Assembly: GCA_003523255.1 (NCBI GenBank)
Contig: DPGH01000008.1
Span: 33,075-97,074 of the forward strand
Reading direction: 5' to 3'
DNA: 64,000 nt
From: Clostridiales bacterium
Lineage (GTDB): Bacteria > Bacillota > Clostridia > Christensenellales > Borkfalkiaceae
Shown here one piece after another: positions 9,349 through 17,721 of the stretch; position 1 is the stretch's first letter; every line of letters starts with the position of its first letter. The notes below the pieces were generated by a model that saw only the letters and a program-made list of their open reading frames with translations, was not told where the DNA came from and ran no database searches. The translations under genes were made by a program, and so were the position numbers.

Positions 9349-9555
9349 GTGAGATTAAAAGAAGTCAGAGAAGCCAAAAAAGTGTCGCAAATAAAACTCG
9401 CGATCGATTTGGGGCTTAACCAAAACAGCATAAGCCGATACGAAAACGGACAGCGAGAAGCGGATTATAAAACGCTTATCGCCTTTGCCGATTATTTTAA
9501 CGTGTCCGTAGACTATCTGTTAGAGCGTACTAATAATCCGAAAACGAATAAATAA
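9349..9555 (+). CDS. XRE-family transcriptional regulator
   Basis: A 68-residue single-domain Cro/CI-type regulator. It reads MRLKEVREAKKVSQIKLAID, then the recognition region LNQNSISRYENGQREAD and the common C-terminal phrase FNVSVDYLLERT. I chose the GTG at 9349, preceded by AAGGAAA. A TTG at 9328 would add seven residues but lies inside the -10 element. It probably binds the two palindromes at 9283-9328 and controls both itself and the divergent zinc-ribbon gene. Confidence 0.88.
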   Translation: MRLKEVREAKKVSQIKLAIDLGLNQNSISRYENGQREADYKTLIAFADYFNVSVDYLLERTNNPKTNK

Positions 9556-9570
9556 TTAAAACGCCAACAA

Positions 9571-9606
9571 AAAACTCCTCTTTCGTCAAAAAGGGGAGTT
9601 TTTGTT
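9571..9606. terminator. Bidirectional terminator
   Basis: AAAAACTCCTCTTT and AAAGGGGAGTTTTT form a stem of about 14 pairs with one G-T pair, followed by TTGTTTTG. It lies between the convergent ends of the XRE gene (9555) and gltX (9626). Confidence 0.8.
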
Positions 9607-9625
9607 TTGTATTAAAATTACGTTT

Positions 9626-11068
9626 TTACTCGTTTAACAACGCGAAGGAGTAATCAAGGCGTTTAAGCGTTTCTTCTCTGCCGATAAGTTCCGCAATCTC
9701 CATAACGCCGCCGGGGGTAGACTCTTTGCCCGAAATCGCTACTCTCACGCACCAAAAGACCTGTCCGTTCTTCATACCGAGTTCGGATACGGTTTCGGTC
9801 ATGGCGGAATGTACGGAATCGAACGTAAACTCTTTCAGCGCGGCGATTTTCTCTCTCGCAACGGGTAGTACCGTTTTAGCGATTTCCGCGTCGGTTTTCA
9901 TCTTTTTATGAGTGTAAAGCGATATATCGTACTTGCCGAATTCCTCTAAAAAGTTTATTTTTTCGGGAATTTCGCCAAAAGTTTCTATCCTCGTTTTCAA
10001 AAGCGCGGCGATTTTCAACAAATCGTATTTGCCGTAAACCTTGCTTTGCTTAAAGAACGGTTCCGCACGGGAAACGAACTCTTCGTCCGTCATCTCTTTT
10101 ATATATTCGCCCGAAAGCCATTTAAGTTTAACCTCGTCGAATATTGCGGGGGACTTGTTTATCCCCTCTAAAGAAAAATGCTCTACGAGTTCAGGTAAAC
10201 TCATTTTTTCAACGTTGGACTTGGGGCTCCACCCGAGAAGGGCGATATAGTTTACTATCGCTTCTTTAACGAAGCCTTTTTTAACGAAATCGTCGTAACT
10301 CGCGTCGCCGTTGCGTTTTGAAAGTTTGTGCTGCGCGTCTTTCATGATAGGCGGCAAATGTATATACTCGGGGCGTGCCCAGCCGAACGCGTCGTACATA
10401 AGGTTATATTTCGGGGTAGAGGAAAGATATTCGGTTCCGCGGATAACGTGAGTTATGCCCATAAGGTGGTCGTCTACCACGTTGGCAAAGTTATAAGTCG
10501 GCATGCCGTCGCTCTTAATTAAAATACCGTCCTCGATATCCTTGTATTCAACGGTAATATCGCCGTAAACCAAATCATGATAAGTACCCGCGCCTTCCGT
10601 CGGCACGTTTTGCCTTATAACGTACGGCTCGCCCGCGGCAATACGCCTTTCGACCTCTTCTTTAGGTAAATGCAAACAGTGTTTGTCGTAACGCACGTTG
10701 CCTTCTTCGTCTTTAAGGCTCGCTATGCGTTCGGGCGTACAAAAGCAATAATACGCGCCGCCCTTTTCTACGAGCAGTTCGGCGTATTTTTTATAAATCT
10801 CTTTACGCTCGCTCTGAACGTAGGGTCCGTAATCGCCGCCGACGTCCGGTCCCTCGTCGTACATTATTCCCGAATCTCTCAGCGTGTCGTAAATAATCTG
10901 TACGGAGCCCTCTACAAAGCGCGCGGTATCGGTGTCCTCTATTCTTAAAATAAAATCGCCGCCGCGTTGTTTTGCAAAAAGGTAACCGTAAAGCGCGGTT
11001 CTTAACCCGCCTATATGCAAGTAGCCCGTGGGGCTCGGCGCGAAACGCGTTCTGACTTTTTCAGCCAT
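9626..11068 (-). CDS. gltX: Glutamyl-tRNA synthetase
   Basis: GltX charges tRNA-Glu, and in many Firmicutes also tRNA-Gln, for later amidation. The 480-residue class Ic enzyme has RFAPSPTGYLHIGG with the HIGH-type signature at the N-terminus and KLSKRNGDASY (KMSKS-type) near residue 253. It is full length. It lies 9 bases after radC and probably shares its transcript. The preceding gap to the XRE gene carries a bidirectional terminator. Confidence 0.97.
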   Translation of the reverse strand: MAEKVRTRFAPSPTGYLHIGGLRTALYGYLFAKQRGGDFILRIEDTDTARFVEGSVQIIYDTLRDSGIMYDEGPDVGGDYGPYVQSERKEIYKKYAELLVEKGGAYYCFCTPERIASLKDEEGNVRYDKHCLHLPKEEVERRIAAGEPYVIRQNVPTEGAGTYHDLVYGDITVEYKDIEDGILIKSDGMPTYNFANVVDDHLMGITHVIRGTEYLSSTPKYNLMYDAFGWARPEYIHLPPIMKDAQHKLSKRNGDASYDDFVKKGFVKEAIVNYIALLGWSPKSNVEKMSLPELVEHFSLEGINKSPAIFDEVKLKWLSGEYIKEMTDEEFVSRAEPFFKQSKVYGKYDLLKIAALLKTRIETFGEIPEKINFLEEFGKYDISLYTHKKMKTDAEIAKTVLPVAREKIAALKEFTFDSVHSAMTETVSELGMKNGQVFWCVRVAISGKESTPGGVMEIAELIGREETLKRLDYSFALLNE

Positions 11069-11077
11069 ATTCTCTCC

Positions 11078-11797
11078 TTAATCGATATAAAAATTGTCTA
11101 TATCCAGTTTTTGTTTTATGTAATCGAGTCTGCCTTCTTTAAAGTAACTGTACGCATTTTTGCCCGAAACGATAACGTGGTCTAAAAGAGTAGTGCCGTT
11201 AATCGTGCATATCATGCTGATTTTCAACGTCGCGCGGTCGTCCGCTTCGCTCGGGGTTACGTTGCCGCTCGGGTGGTTGTGTGCAAGAAGCACGCCGCTC
11301 GGCTTATGTACCGCCATCGCCGTGGCAAGTTCGGTTATATCCGCCGAAACGAAAGCCTTTTCGTTATTGGCAAAAGCCATACGCGCAATTTCGCAATATC
11401 TTTTATCGAGAAAAAAGACGTAAAAAGTTTCGTCGTTAAGTTGTTTGAAAATTTCGGTAAGTTCTTCCGCGCAGCTTTCAAAACTGCCCCAACCGCACGC
11501 TTTTTCTTCGTCGTCTTTAACCGCCGCGAAAACTCTGCCTACGGCGCATAAATTTATAGCCGTCTTTTTACCGACGCCGTTTACGCTCATTAGTTCTTGC
11601 GGAGTCGCCGCAAAAAGATTTTTTAGATTTCCGAAAACTCTTAACAGGCTATGTGCCAGCGCGTTAGTATCTTTTCTCGGAATCATCGGATATAAAATTA
11701 CTTCGAGTAATTCATGTTCGGCAAGCGAGTCCGGGGTATGGAACAGTCTCTCAAACATGCGCGCTCTATGCCCGTCGTGCAAAGTCGCGTTTTCCAT
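11078..11797 (-). CDS. radC: RadC family JAB/MPN-domain protein
   Basis: The 239-residue protein has an N-terminal helix-hairpin-helix region (SVNGVGKKTAINL) and a C-terminal MPN+/JAB domain with the zinc motif AHNHPSGNVTPSEADD. RadC was named for a presumed DNA repair role that has not held up. The true function is unsettled. The start ATG at 11797 begins MENATLHDGHRARMFERLF, close to the Clostridial family. It is immediately upstream of gltX (9-base gap). Confidence 0.93.
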   Translation of the reverse strand: MENATLHDGHRARMFERLFHTPDSLAEHELLEVILYPMIPRKDTNALAHSLLRVFGNLKNLFAATPQELMSVNGVGKKTAINLCAVGRVFAAVKDDEEKACGWGSFESCAEELTEIFKQLNDETFYVFFLDKRYCEIARMAFANNEKAFVSADITELATAMAVHKPSGVLLAHNHPSGNVTPSEADDRATLKISMICTINGTTLLDHVIVSGKNAYSYFKEGRLDYIKQKLDIDNFYID

Positions 11798-11866
11798 ACG
11801 AATAATTTTAGCACATTTTATAAAAAACGCAAAATAAATAAAAGGTTTTTAAATTATTCTTTAATT

Positions 11867-11895
11867 TTGACAACTCTCATATTATATTGTATAAT
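11867..11895 (+). promoter_or_regulatory. SigA promoter of the M20 dipeptidase gene
   Basis: TTGACA (11867-11872), a 17-bp spacer and TATAAT (11890-11895) make a perfect consensus. It lies 48 bp before the ATG at 11944. Confidence 0.9.
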
Positions 11896-11943
11896 AATAT
11901 TTAACGATAAACTATTTTCGCAATTTTTAACGGAGAACGTTTT

Positions 11944-13227
11944 ATGATAGATTTCAGCGATTATATTAAAGAACTCGGTAAACTCGTTTCGTTTAACACC
12001 GTGCTTTCAGCACCGGAAGAAAACGCCCCTTTCGGCAAAGAAACGAAAGCCGCGCTCGAATACTTTTTGAGTCTTGCCTCGTCTTTCGGGTTTGAAACGA
12101 TAAATTACGATAATTATATAGGAGAAGCCGTTTTCGGCGAGGGCGAGGAAATAGGCGTTATCGGGCACCTCGACGTGGTTCCTACGGGCGACGGGTGGCT
12201 GACCGATCCGTTTACGCTTACTTTTAAAAACGGCGAATATTACGGCAGGGGCGTATCCGACGACAAAGGTCCCTTGCTCATGTGCTTATACGCAATGAAA
12301 GCGTTAAAAGACTCCGGCGTAAAACCGAAAGTCAAGTTCCGCTTAATTGCCGGCTGCAACGAAGAAACCGGCTGGAAAGACGTGGAGTATATGAAAAAGG
12401 TTGCGACTTTCCCTAAACTCGGGTTTTCTCCCGACGGCGATTTCCCGCTTTCTTACGCGGAAAAGGGCGTGTATATAGTCAAGTTTTATTTGCCCGCGCT
12501 TAAAAACTTTTCGCGTCTTTCGGGCGGTACGGTAATAAACGCCGTGTGCGACCGCGCGGAGGCTTACGCGGCGGACGGCGGCATAAACGAACCGCTTATT
12601 CTTAAACACGGACTCATGCTGGGCGAAAACGGAAAAATTACTTCCGTAGGCAAAGCCGCGCACGGCTCCCATCCCGAAATGGGCGTAAACGCGCTCGACG
12701 CGCTTTTCGCGTACTTCATCGACGTCGGCGAAAACGTAAAGACCTTTTACGACTGCGTTATTCAGGACGAAACGGGGCTCAGAAACCTTAAAAACGAGCA
12801 GGGCGGCGTAACTCTTTCGCCTGACATTATCGAAGAAAAAGACGGCGAAATAGTCGTGTCGTGCGATATGCGCGTGCCGGCACCGTTTACGTACGACGAC
12901 GTTAAGCCATACCTCGTTAAAACGGGTCTTAAATTCACCGCGGAGGAAAAACACCCGCCGTTTATGGCTGAAAAATATTGCCCGTTTTCCGAGGCTCTCG
13001 TCAAAGCGTACGCAGAGGTTACCGGCGAAGCGGACGCCAAACCTTTCCCGATGGGCGGCAGCACTTTCGCGAGAGTGTTTGAAAAGGGTTACTCTTTCGG
13101 CGTAGACAGCCTTATGGGATACGTGGCAAACATGCACCAGGCAAACGAAAAAATGGACGAAGCGACTATGAAAAAGGCTATCGAAATTTACGAAAAAGCG
13201 TTTTTTAACCTTGCAAAGGGTATTTAA
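11944..13227 (+). CDS. M20 family dipeptidase (PepV/Sapep type)
   Basis: A 427-residue metallopeptidase that probably hydrolyses dipeptides with two bound metal ions. Metal-site motifs are GHLDVVPTGDGW and GRGVSDDKGPL in the N-terminal catalytic half, then GCNEETGW with the catalytic Glu pair. The lid domain carries GKAAHGSHPEMGVNAL. A late MGGSTFARV supplies the distal residues. The length is slightly below the usual 460-470 of PepV. The ATG follows AACGGAGAACGTTTT. It is probably co-transcribed with the kinase-like gene that begins 40 bases downstream. Confidence 0.92.
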   Translation: MIDFSDYIKELGKLVSFNTVLSAPEENAPFGKETKAALEYFLSLASSFGFETINYDNYIGEAVFGEGEEIGVIGHLDVVPTGDGWLTDPFTLTFKNGEYYGRGVSDDKGPLLMCLYAMKALKDSGVKPKVKFRLIAGCNEETGWKDVEYMKKVATFPKLGFSPDGDFPLSYAEKGVYIVKFYLPALKNFSRLSGGTVINAVCDRAEAYAADGGINEPLILKHGLMLGENGKITSVGKAAHGSHPEMGVNALDALFAYFIDVGENVKTFYDCVIQDETGLRNLKNEQGGVTLSPDIIEEKDGEIVVSCDMRVPAPFTYDDVKPYLVKTGLKFTAEEKHPPFMAEKYCPFSEALVKAYAEVTGEADAKPFPMGGSTFARVFEKGYSFGVDSLMGYVANMHQANEKMDEATMKKAIEIYEKAFFNLAKGI

Positions 13228-13266
13228 CCCGCGCTTCGCGTTTATTATAAACAGAGGAATATTCAA

Positions 13267-14091
13267 ATGAAATTCGATTACGAACTGGTCGGCAAAATAG
13301 GCTCTATGGCGCTTATCGACCGTGAATACAATATGCTCAACTACACGCTTATCGCGCGCATTTCACGAGAACTCAAACCCGGCTATATCTGGGTTTCGAG
13401 CGGCGCGGTAGAAACGGGCAGGCTCGACTATTTTAATCGTACCGGCAAAGAACTCGACGAGGCGGACGAGGACGCAAAAACCGACTATTCCGCACAAGGA
13501 CAAGCGGTGCTTATGTCCGCGTACCGTCAGTTTATCGACCCTAAATATTCGGTAAGACAGGTACTCGTGGAACACCAGCACTTTAACGACGAAGAAAAAA
13601 GGGCGCACCTTAAAGCCATGCTTTTACGCGCGAAAGAACAAGGGGCTATCCCCATAGTCAATTATAACGACGCCGTCAGTACGGAAGAAAACCGCCGTTT
13701 TGAAATTCAGTCGCTTAAAGAAAAACAAACCAAAGTGGTAGAGTGCGTAGACAACGACGAAACCGCCGCGCAGATAGCCTGTCTCGTAAAAGCAAAAACG
13801 CTCCTTATACTCACCGGCGCAGAGGGCATTTATAAAGACCCCGCCGACCCCGCTACGCTTATAAAAGAAATTTCGGGCGCAAACGTTTCCGAAGTGCTTA
13901 CAAATATTTCCGAATGCGAAAATTATTGCAACGGCGCTTCGAGAAAAGGCGCAAACGGTGCCAAAGCCAAACTCGAATACGTTAAAGACGCGGTCAAAAT
14001 CGGTACGACCGTTTATATCGCCTCCGCCCGTTACGGCATAAAAGACGTTTTAACGGGCAAAGCCCCTTCAACTTTCATCGGGGTAAGATAA
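13267..14091 (+). CDS. Amino-acid kinase family protein, glutamate 5-kinase-like
   Basis: The 274-residue protein resembles the kinase half of ProB, which phosphorylates glutamate in proline synthesis. It has VSSGAVETGR, QGQAVLMSAYRQF, QVLVEHQHFNDEEKRAH, IPIVNYNDAVS and VDNDETAAQIA in the ProB order. It lacks the C-terminal PUA domain, and the first glycine motif (VGKIGSMAL) is not the usual VVKVGSS. No proA lies nearby, which is unusual for a proline gene. It follows the M20 dipeptidase by 40 bases and ends at a strong terminator. The substrate could differ from glutamate. Confidence 0.7.
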   Translation: MKFDYELVGKIGSMALIDREYNMLNYTLIARISRELKPGYIWVSSGAVETGRLDYFNRTGKELDEADEDAKTDYSAQGQAVLMSAYRQFIDPKYSVRQVLVEHQHFNDEEKRAHLKAMLLRAKEQGAIPIVNYNDAVSTEENRRFEIQSLKEKQTKVVECVDNDETAAQIACLVKAKTLLILTGAEGIYKDPADPATLIKEISGANVSEVLTNISECENYCNGASRKGANGAKAKLEYVKDAVKIGTTVYIASARYGIKDVLTGKAPSTFIGVR

Positions 14092-14120
14092 CGAAAAATT
14101 CGTTCTTATATTTTAAAATA

Positions 14121-14160
14121 TTTCAGCCCGTCGAAAATCGACGGGCTGAAAATTTAGTTT
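14121..14160 (+). terminator. Terminator after the ProB-like gene
   Basis: A perfect 14-bp stem (TTTCAGCCCGTCGA at 14121-14134, TCGACGGGCTGAAA at 14138-14151) closes on an AAA loop and is followed by a T-rich stretch. Confidence 0.9.
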
Positions 14161-14309
14161 TAATTTTTATATTCGTTCCGCCAAGCAACTAATCGACCGA
14201 CAAACCCCCTCTCTGCTTTATTTTCGACAAATTTAGCGCGTTTTCGACACAAAAAAATGTAGAAAAGGTAATTATTTCGGATTTTTTTTGTGATAATATA
14301 AAGCCACAG

Positions 14310-14759
14310 TTAATTACAATAATCCGTCCTGCCGAGCAAATAATCGACAGATACGCCGAAAAACTCGCAAATAGCGTCTAACATATCCGGCTCGGGAAGA
14401 TATTTTTTATAAAACCACCTCGATATATTGCTTTTATCGAACCCGCAAGCCATACTCACCCTGTAATGAGAAACGCCCTTATCCAAACATAGTTTTTCAA
14501 ATCTATCGTAAAAACTTTCGTTTCGCTCGGACTTAATAAAACCGTTTTCGTCGGAACGACCTAAAAGATAGTTAATCGAAACGTTAAAAAAATCGGCAAG
14601 TTTTACAAGCGACCCGGACGAAGGTATTATTCCGTAAACGAACGCGTTTGAAAGCGTGTGATTATCAACGCCGCTTTTGGCAGCAATCTCTACGCGCTTT
14701 ATTTCGGAATCGTCAACAAGTTCCTTAAGCCTGACTTTAAAACTTTCGGATATAGGCAT
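14310..14759 (-). CDS. Regulator with two tandem XRE helix-turn-helix domains
   Basis: The 149-residue protein contains two Cro/CI-type domains, roughly residues 8-66 and 83-147. Each ends in nearly the same phrase (FNVSINYLLGRSDE and FGVSVDYLLGRTDY). This looks like an internal duplication in one reading frame. Such a protein could contact a whole palindrome as a monomer. Its target is not evident. The gene is isolated, between the ProB-like gene's terminator and the frameshifted small gene, and transcribed away from the latter. Confidence 0.85.
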   Translation of the reverse strand: MPISESFKVRLKELVDDSEIKRVEIAAKSGVDNHTLSNAFVYGIIPSSGSLVKLADFFNVSINYLLGRSDENGFIKSERNESFYDRFEKLCLDKGVSHYRVSMACGFDKSNISRWFYKKYLPEPDMLDAICEFFGVSVDYLLGRTDYCN

Positions 14760-14960
14760 CGTATAATCTCCGTATATTGATTATGTGGCGTAAATTTTCC
14801 GCCTTTTTAACGTAAATAATTATAACACATTATTATACTCCGGGGAACAAGAATATTATAAATATATTAAGCCGAAACCTTTTGCAAAAGGAATATATTT
14901 CCGGTGCGATTGCGGAATAAAACTTTTTACCTTACACATCATAATATCAAGGGGGAAGTT

Positions 14961-15123
14961 ATGAAGAATAAAAAAAGCATCAAAAGTTGCGGCAGAAATG
15001 CAGGCAAAAGCGCGAAAGACTGCAAATAAATTAAAGAGCAGATACGACGCGCTCGGGTCTTATACCGGTATCGATATTTATAACGAATACGAAGAGCCGG
15101 TTCAGGACTCGGACGACTTATAA
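14961..15123 (+). pseudogene. Small 53-residue protein gene with a one-base frameshift
   Basis: A strong ribosome site (AAGGGGGAAG) precedes the ATG at 14961, but that frame ends after 22 codons. If one A is removed from the seven-A run at 14970-14976, the frame runs on to the TAA at 15121-15123. It then gives a Lys-rich helical N-terminus, KLKSRYDALGSYTG, and a tail ending PVQDSDDL. The DALGSYTG...PVQDxDDL pattern is one I associate with small uncharacterised Clostridial proteins. Either the gene is broken, the base is a sequencing error, or translation slips. An in-frame ATG at 14998 lacks a ribosome site. A terminator follows at once. Confidence 0.65.
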
Positions 15124-15149
15124 GTCTTAAAACTTAAATCCTTAAAGAG

Positions 15150-15180
15150 CGGGCAAAGGCGAACAGTCTTTGCCCGTTTC
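15150..15180 (+). terminator. Terminator after the small frameshifted gene
   Basis: CGGGCAAAG (15150-15158) pairs with CTTTGCCCG (15168-15176), then TTTCGTTTTT. It lies 27 bp after the TAA of the small gene, which supports that gene being a real transcription unit. Confidence 0.85.
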
Positions 15181-15230
15181 GTTTTTGCGCGCACCCGAAA
15201 TCGCTTTATAAACCAAAGTCAACGTAAACG

Positions 15231-15259
15231 TTGACAAACGCGCGGGTAAGTTATATAAT
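15231..15259 (+). promoter_or_regulatory. SigA promoter of rnpB
   Basis: TTGACA (15231-15236), a 17-bp spacer and TATAAT (15254-15259), a perfect consensus. The predicted start of transcription, about 15266, lies at the 5' strand of the RNase P RNA terminal helix. Confidence 0.92.
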
Positions 15260-15265
15260 TAAAAC

Positions 15266-15633
15266 GCTTTTTAAGTCGGTTATACGGTCGCGGGGACGGA
15301 GAGAAACCGTCAATGAGGAAAGTCCGAGCGTTTTAGAAACAGGGTGCCGGAGAAATCCCGGTGAAGGCGACTTTAAGGAAAGTGCAACAGAAAATTACCG
15401 CCGCCGTTTTTCGGCGGTAAGGTTGAAAAGGCGGGGTAAGAGCCCACCGCCCCTACGGTAACGCAGGGGGCAATGTAAACCCCACCCGACGCAAGATTGA
15501 CAAACCGTTTCACACGGGAGTTTCACCGAAACGGTTTATTAAAACATCGCTGGGGGATAACGGTAACGTTATTCGTAGATAAATGACCGTACACGACAGA
15601 ACTCGGCTTACAGACCGACTTAAAAAGCGTTTT
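15266..15633 (+). ncRNA. rnpB: RNase P RNA
   Basis: The catalytic RNA of RNase P, which trims the 5' leader of tRNA precursors with the RnpA protein (encoded at 27134-27460). Conserved cores are visible: GAGGAAAGTCCGAGC near 15315, ACAGAAAATTACCGCC near 15388, and AGATAAATGACCG followed by ACAGAACTCGGCTTACAG near the 3' end. The order and length (about 360 nt) are typical of the bacterial RNA. The outer helix is unusual: 20 bases at 15261-15280 are exactly complementary to 15614-15633, and the 3' strand runs into TTTTTTTATTTTTT. The terminal helix may therefore double as the terminator. Confidence 0.95.
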
Positions 15634-15691
15634 TTTATTTTTTGCTTTTCGCGGCGAATTATTCGTTTTTGCGAAAAAAGGAACGCCGTTT

Positions 15692-16651
15692 ATGAAAAAG
15701 TCAGTTTTAGGTTACGTTTTCGTCGCGCTCGCCGCCGCGTTTTGGGGGCTGATAAGCCTTTCTTCCATACCGCTCGGGGCGGCGGGGCTAAAACCTCTGC
15801 AAATCGCGTTTATAAGGTCGTTTTTTTCGGCGGCGTTTATCGCGGTGCTCGTGCTCATAAAATCTCCGCGCGGGTTTAAAGTAAAACTCAAAGACTTGCC
15901 CGTTTTTTTAGGTTCGGGCGTTTTAGGCTTTTTTCTCCTTAACGTATTTTACATATCGTCAATAGAAAAAAACGGTTCTGCCGTCGGGGCGACGCTTATG
16001 TACACTTCGCCCGTGTTCGTTACGATTTTCGCGCGGGTGTTTTTCAAAGAAAAAGTTTCGCTTATCAAAGTGCTTTTGCTCGTTACAACCATAGGCGGGT
16101 GCGCAATGGTTACGCTCGGCGGAGCGATTAACCTTTCCGTCGTCGGAGTGCTTTTGGGGTTAGGGTCGGGCGTTGCTTTGGCGCTTTACGGCGTTTTCAG
16201 CAAAATGGCGGTGTCGCGCGGGTATTCGTCCGAAACTTCCGCGTTTTACACTATGGCTTTTTCCGCGCTCGCTTCGGTGTTTTTTGCCGAGCCTTTATCG
16301 GTATTTTCCGCTATCGGCAATAACGGCGGGGTCGCTCTGCACGCCCTTTTATGCGCACTTTTGTTTACGGCGGTACCCTACGTGCTTTACCCTGCGGGTC
16401 TTAAATTCATTTCGGCGGTAACCGCGGGCATAATTTCTATTATAGAACCCGTAGAGGCGGCGATAGTAGGCGTTTTCGCTTTTCATAACGACCTCGGCGC
16501 ACTCGGAATATGCGGCATCGTCGTCGTTAGCTCCTCGCTCGTTTTAATGACCGTTTTCGATTCGCGTAAACTTCCCGCTTCTTTGAGCGGAGAAAGCCCC
16601 GCTCCTAACAAAACGCAGACCGACGACGCCGCGACGAAAACAGAAGAATAA
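15692..16651 (+). CDS. EamA/DMT-family transporter
   Basis: The 319-residue membrane protein has about ten hydrophobic segments arranged as two EamA repeats. It contains the repeat signatures SSIPLGAAGLKPLQIAFIRS and AGIISIIEPVEAAIVG. EamA proteins export or import small metabolites, and the substrate cannot be inferred. The hydrophilic C-terminal tail (SLSGESPAPNKTQTDDAA) is cytoplasmic and not conserved. The gene starts 58 bases after the end of rnpB and is followed by two terminator hairpins. Confidence 0.9.
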   Translation: MKKSVLGYVFVALAAAFWGLISLSSIPLGAAGLKPLQIAFIRSFFSAAFIAVLVLIKSPRGFKVKLKDLPVFLGSGVLGFFLLNVFYISSIEKNGSAVGATLMYTSPVFVTIFARVFFKEKVSLIKVLLLVTTIGGCAMVTLGGAINLSVVGVLLGLGSGVALALYGVFSKMAVSRGYSSETSAFYTMAFSALASVFFAEPLSVFSAIGNNGGVALHALLCALLFTAVPYVLYPAGLKFISAVTAGIISIIEPVEAAIVGVFAFHNDLGALGICGIVVVSSSLVLMTVFDSRKLPASLSGESPAPNKTQTDDAATKTEE

Positions 16652-16695
16652 CAATTTTATAATTTTTTATCCTTAATTAAAAGGGGCTTACCCGT

Positions 16696-16764
16696 AACGA
16701 CTACCTAAAAAGTCGTTTTTCGTTAAATTGCGGTTTAACTACGTAGAGGCGTTAAACCGTTTTT
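16696..16764. terminator. Two consecutive hairpins after the EamA gene
   Basis: AACGACT/AGTCGTT (16696-16717) is followed by TTTTCG, and CGGTTTAAC/GTTAAACCG (16731-16759) by TTTTTG. They separate the EamA gene from the convergent AraC gene. Confidence 0.75.
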
Positions 16765-16806
16765 GTTTATAAAAATAAATCGGGTTTTCTCTTTACGAAT
16801 TTCTGA

Positions 16807-17589
16807 TTATTTATACAAAACCGATTTTCTATATTTTGCCGGAGTTATTCCCGCATACTGTTTAAATTGTCTGATAAAGTGCGTGGTATTGTTATAATTT
16901 AACGAAAACGCTATATCTTCTACGCTTTTATCGTTAAAAGCCAACATGTTTTTTGCAGAATTTATTTTAGCGTTTATCAAGTCGGCTAACGGAGATATTC
17001 CGAATAACCTTTTATAAAGAAAATAAAACCGTGATTCGCTTAAAAACACACTCTCCGACATACGCTTAATACTCCACTCTTCGTTAAGCGAAGAAAACAT
17101 TTTGACACGCAACGCCCGAAAAGTCTCTATCCATTCTTGATCCTGCGGGCAATATTCTGAATTTTTAAGTTCCCTGCCGATTTTTATAAACAGTTCATTA
17201 AGTTTTGCCTGTAATAACTCTCCGCGGTACGCTTTATCGGAAAAAAACTCATATTCTATTTCGGCGATTATTTTTGTAATAAAGGCGTAATCGGCAGGAT
17301 ATATAACGGTATTAAGCGGCAAATCTTCGATCCCTACCGATTCGGATATGTCGCCTTCAAAGTGCATCCAGTCGTGAATCAGCGGCTCGTTGCTTTTAAA
17401 ATATTGCGGCTTTTCGGGAGTATAGATTATTACTGCGTGGGGCTGGGTAACGATTTTGCGATTATCTGTTACGACTTCCACACTATTGTGAAAGTGCAAA
17501 AAAGTGTAAGCCCCGTAGCCCTTTTTTCTGTTTATGTAAAAACCTGCCGCTTCCGGAAATGCGGCTCGAACGTTCGTAACTTTTATCAT
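16807..17589 (-). CDS. AraC-family transcriptional regulator
   Basis: A 260-residue regulator with an N-terminal cupin-like sensor half (FLHFHNSVEVV, then the HAVIIYTPEKPQYF pattern). The C-terminal half has two AraC helix-turn-helix motifs ending VEDIAFSLNYNNTTHFIRQFKQYAGITPAKYRKS. I start it at 17589, which has GAAGG seven bases upstream. A longer start at 17613 would fall inside the -10 element at 17612-17617. It is divergent from the glycoside hydrolase gene at 17722, so it probably responds to a sugar and controls that enzyme. Confidence 0.92.
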   Translation of the reverse strand: MIKVTNVRAAFPEAAGFYINRKKGYGAYTFLHFHNSVEVVTDNRKIVTQPHAVIIYTPEKPQYFKSNEPLIHDWMHFEGDISESVGIEDLPLNTVIYPADYAFITKIIAEIEYEFFSDKAYRGELLQAKLNELFIKIGRELKNSEYCPQDQEWIETFRALRVKMFSSLNEEWSIKRMSESVFLSESRFYFLYKRLFGISPLADLINAKINSAKNMLAFNDKSVEDIAFSLNYNNTTHFIRQFKQYAGITPAKYRKSVLYK

Positions 17590-17611
17590 ATAAATACCTT
17601 CTTTACACTGC

Positions 17612-17640
17612 ATTATAATTTATGCAGTAGAATATGTCAA
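17612..17640 (-). promoter_or_regulatory. SigA promoter of the araC-type gene
   Basis: On the minus strand TTGACA (17640-17635), 17 bp, TATAAT (17617-17612): a perfect consensus. It fixes the start of transcription near 17605 and the translation start at 17589. Confidence 0.9.
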
Positions 17641-17661
17641 TAATTATAATAGAAAATGAAC

Positions 17662-17690
17662 TTGTAAACGAGTTTTCCGTATGTTATTAT
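17662..17690 (+). promoter_or_regulatory. Promoter of the GH2 gene
   Basis: TTGTAA (17662-17667), 17 bp, TATTAT (17685-17690). The match is weaker than that of the divergent regulator gene, as expected for an activator-dependent promoter. AGGAGG at 17707-17712 is the ribosome site for the ATG at 17722. Confidence 0.6.
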
Positions 17691-17721
17691 TTTTATAAAC
17701 AATTTCAGGAGGTATCATGGT

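Noticed and set aside
12343..13266. 307-codon antisense frame opposite the dipeptidase
   Set aside because: An antisense shadow. The GCG/CGC-rich codon use of the real gene leaves the opposite strand open, and the predicted protein is Arg/Val/Phe-rich nonsense.
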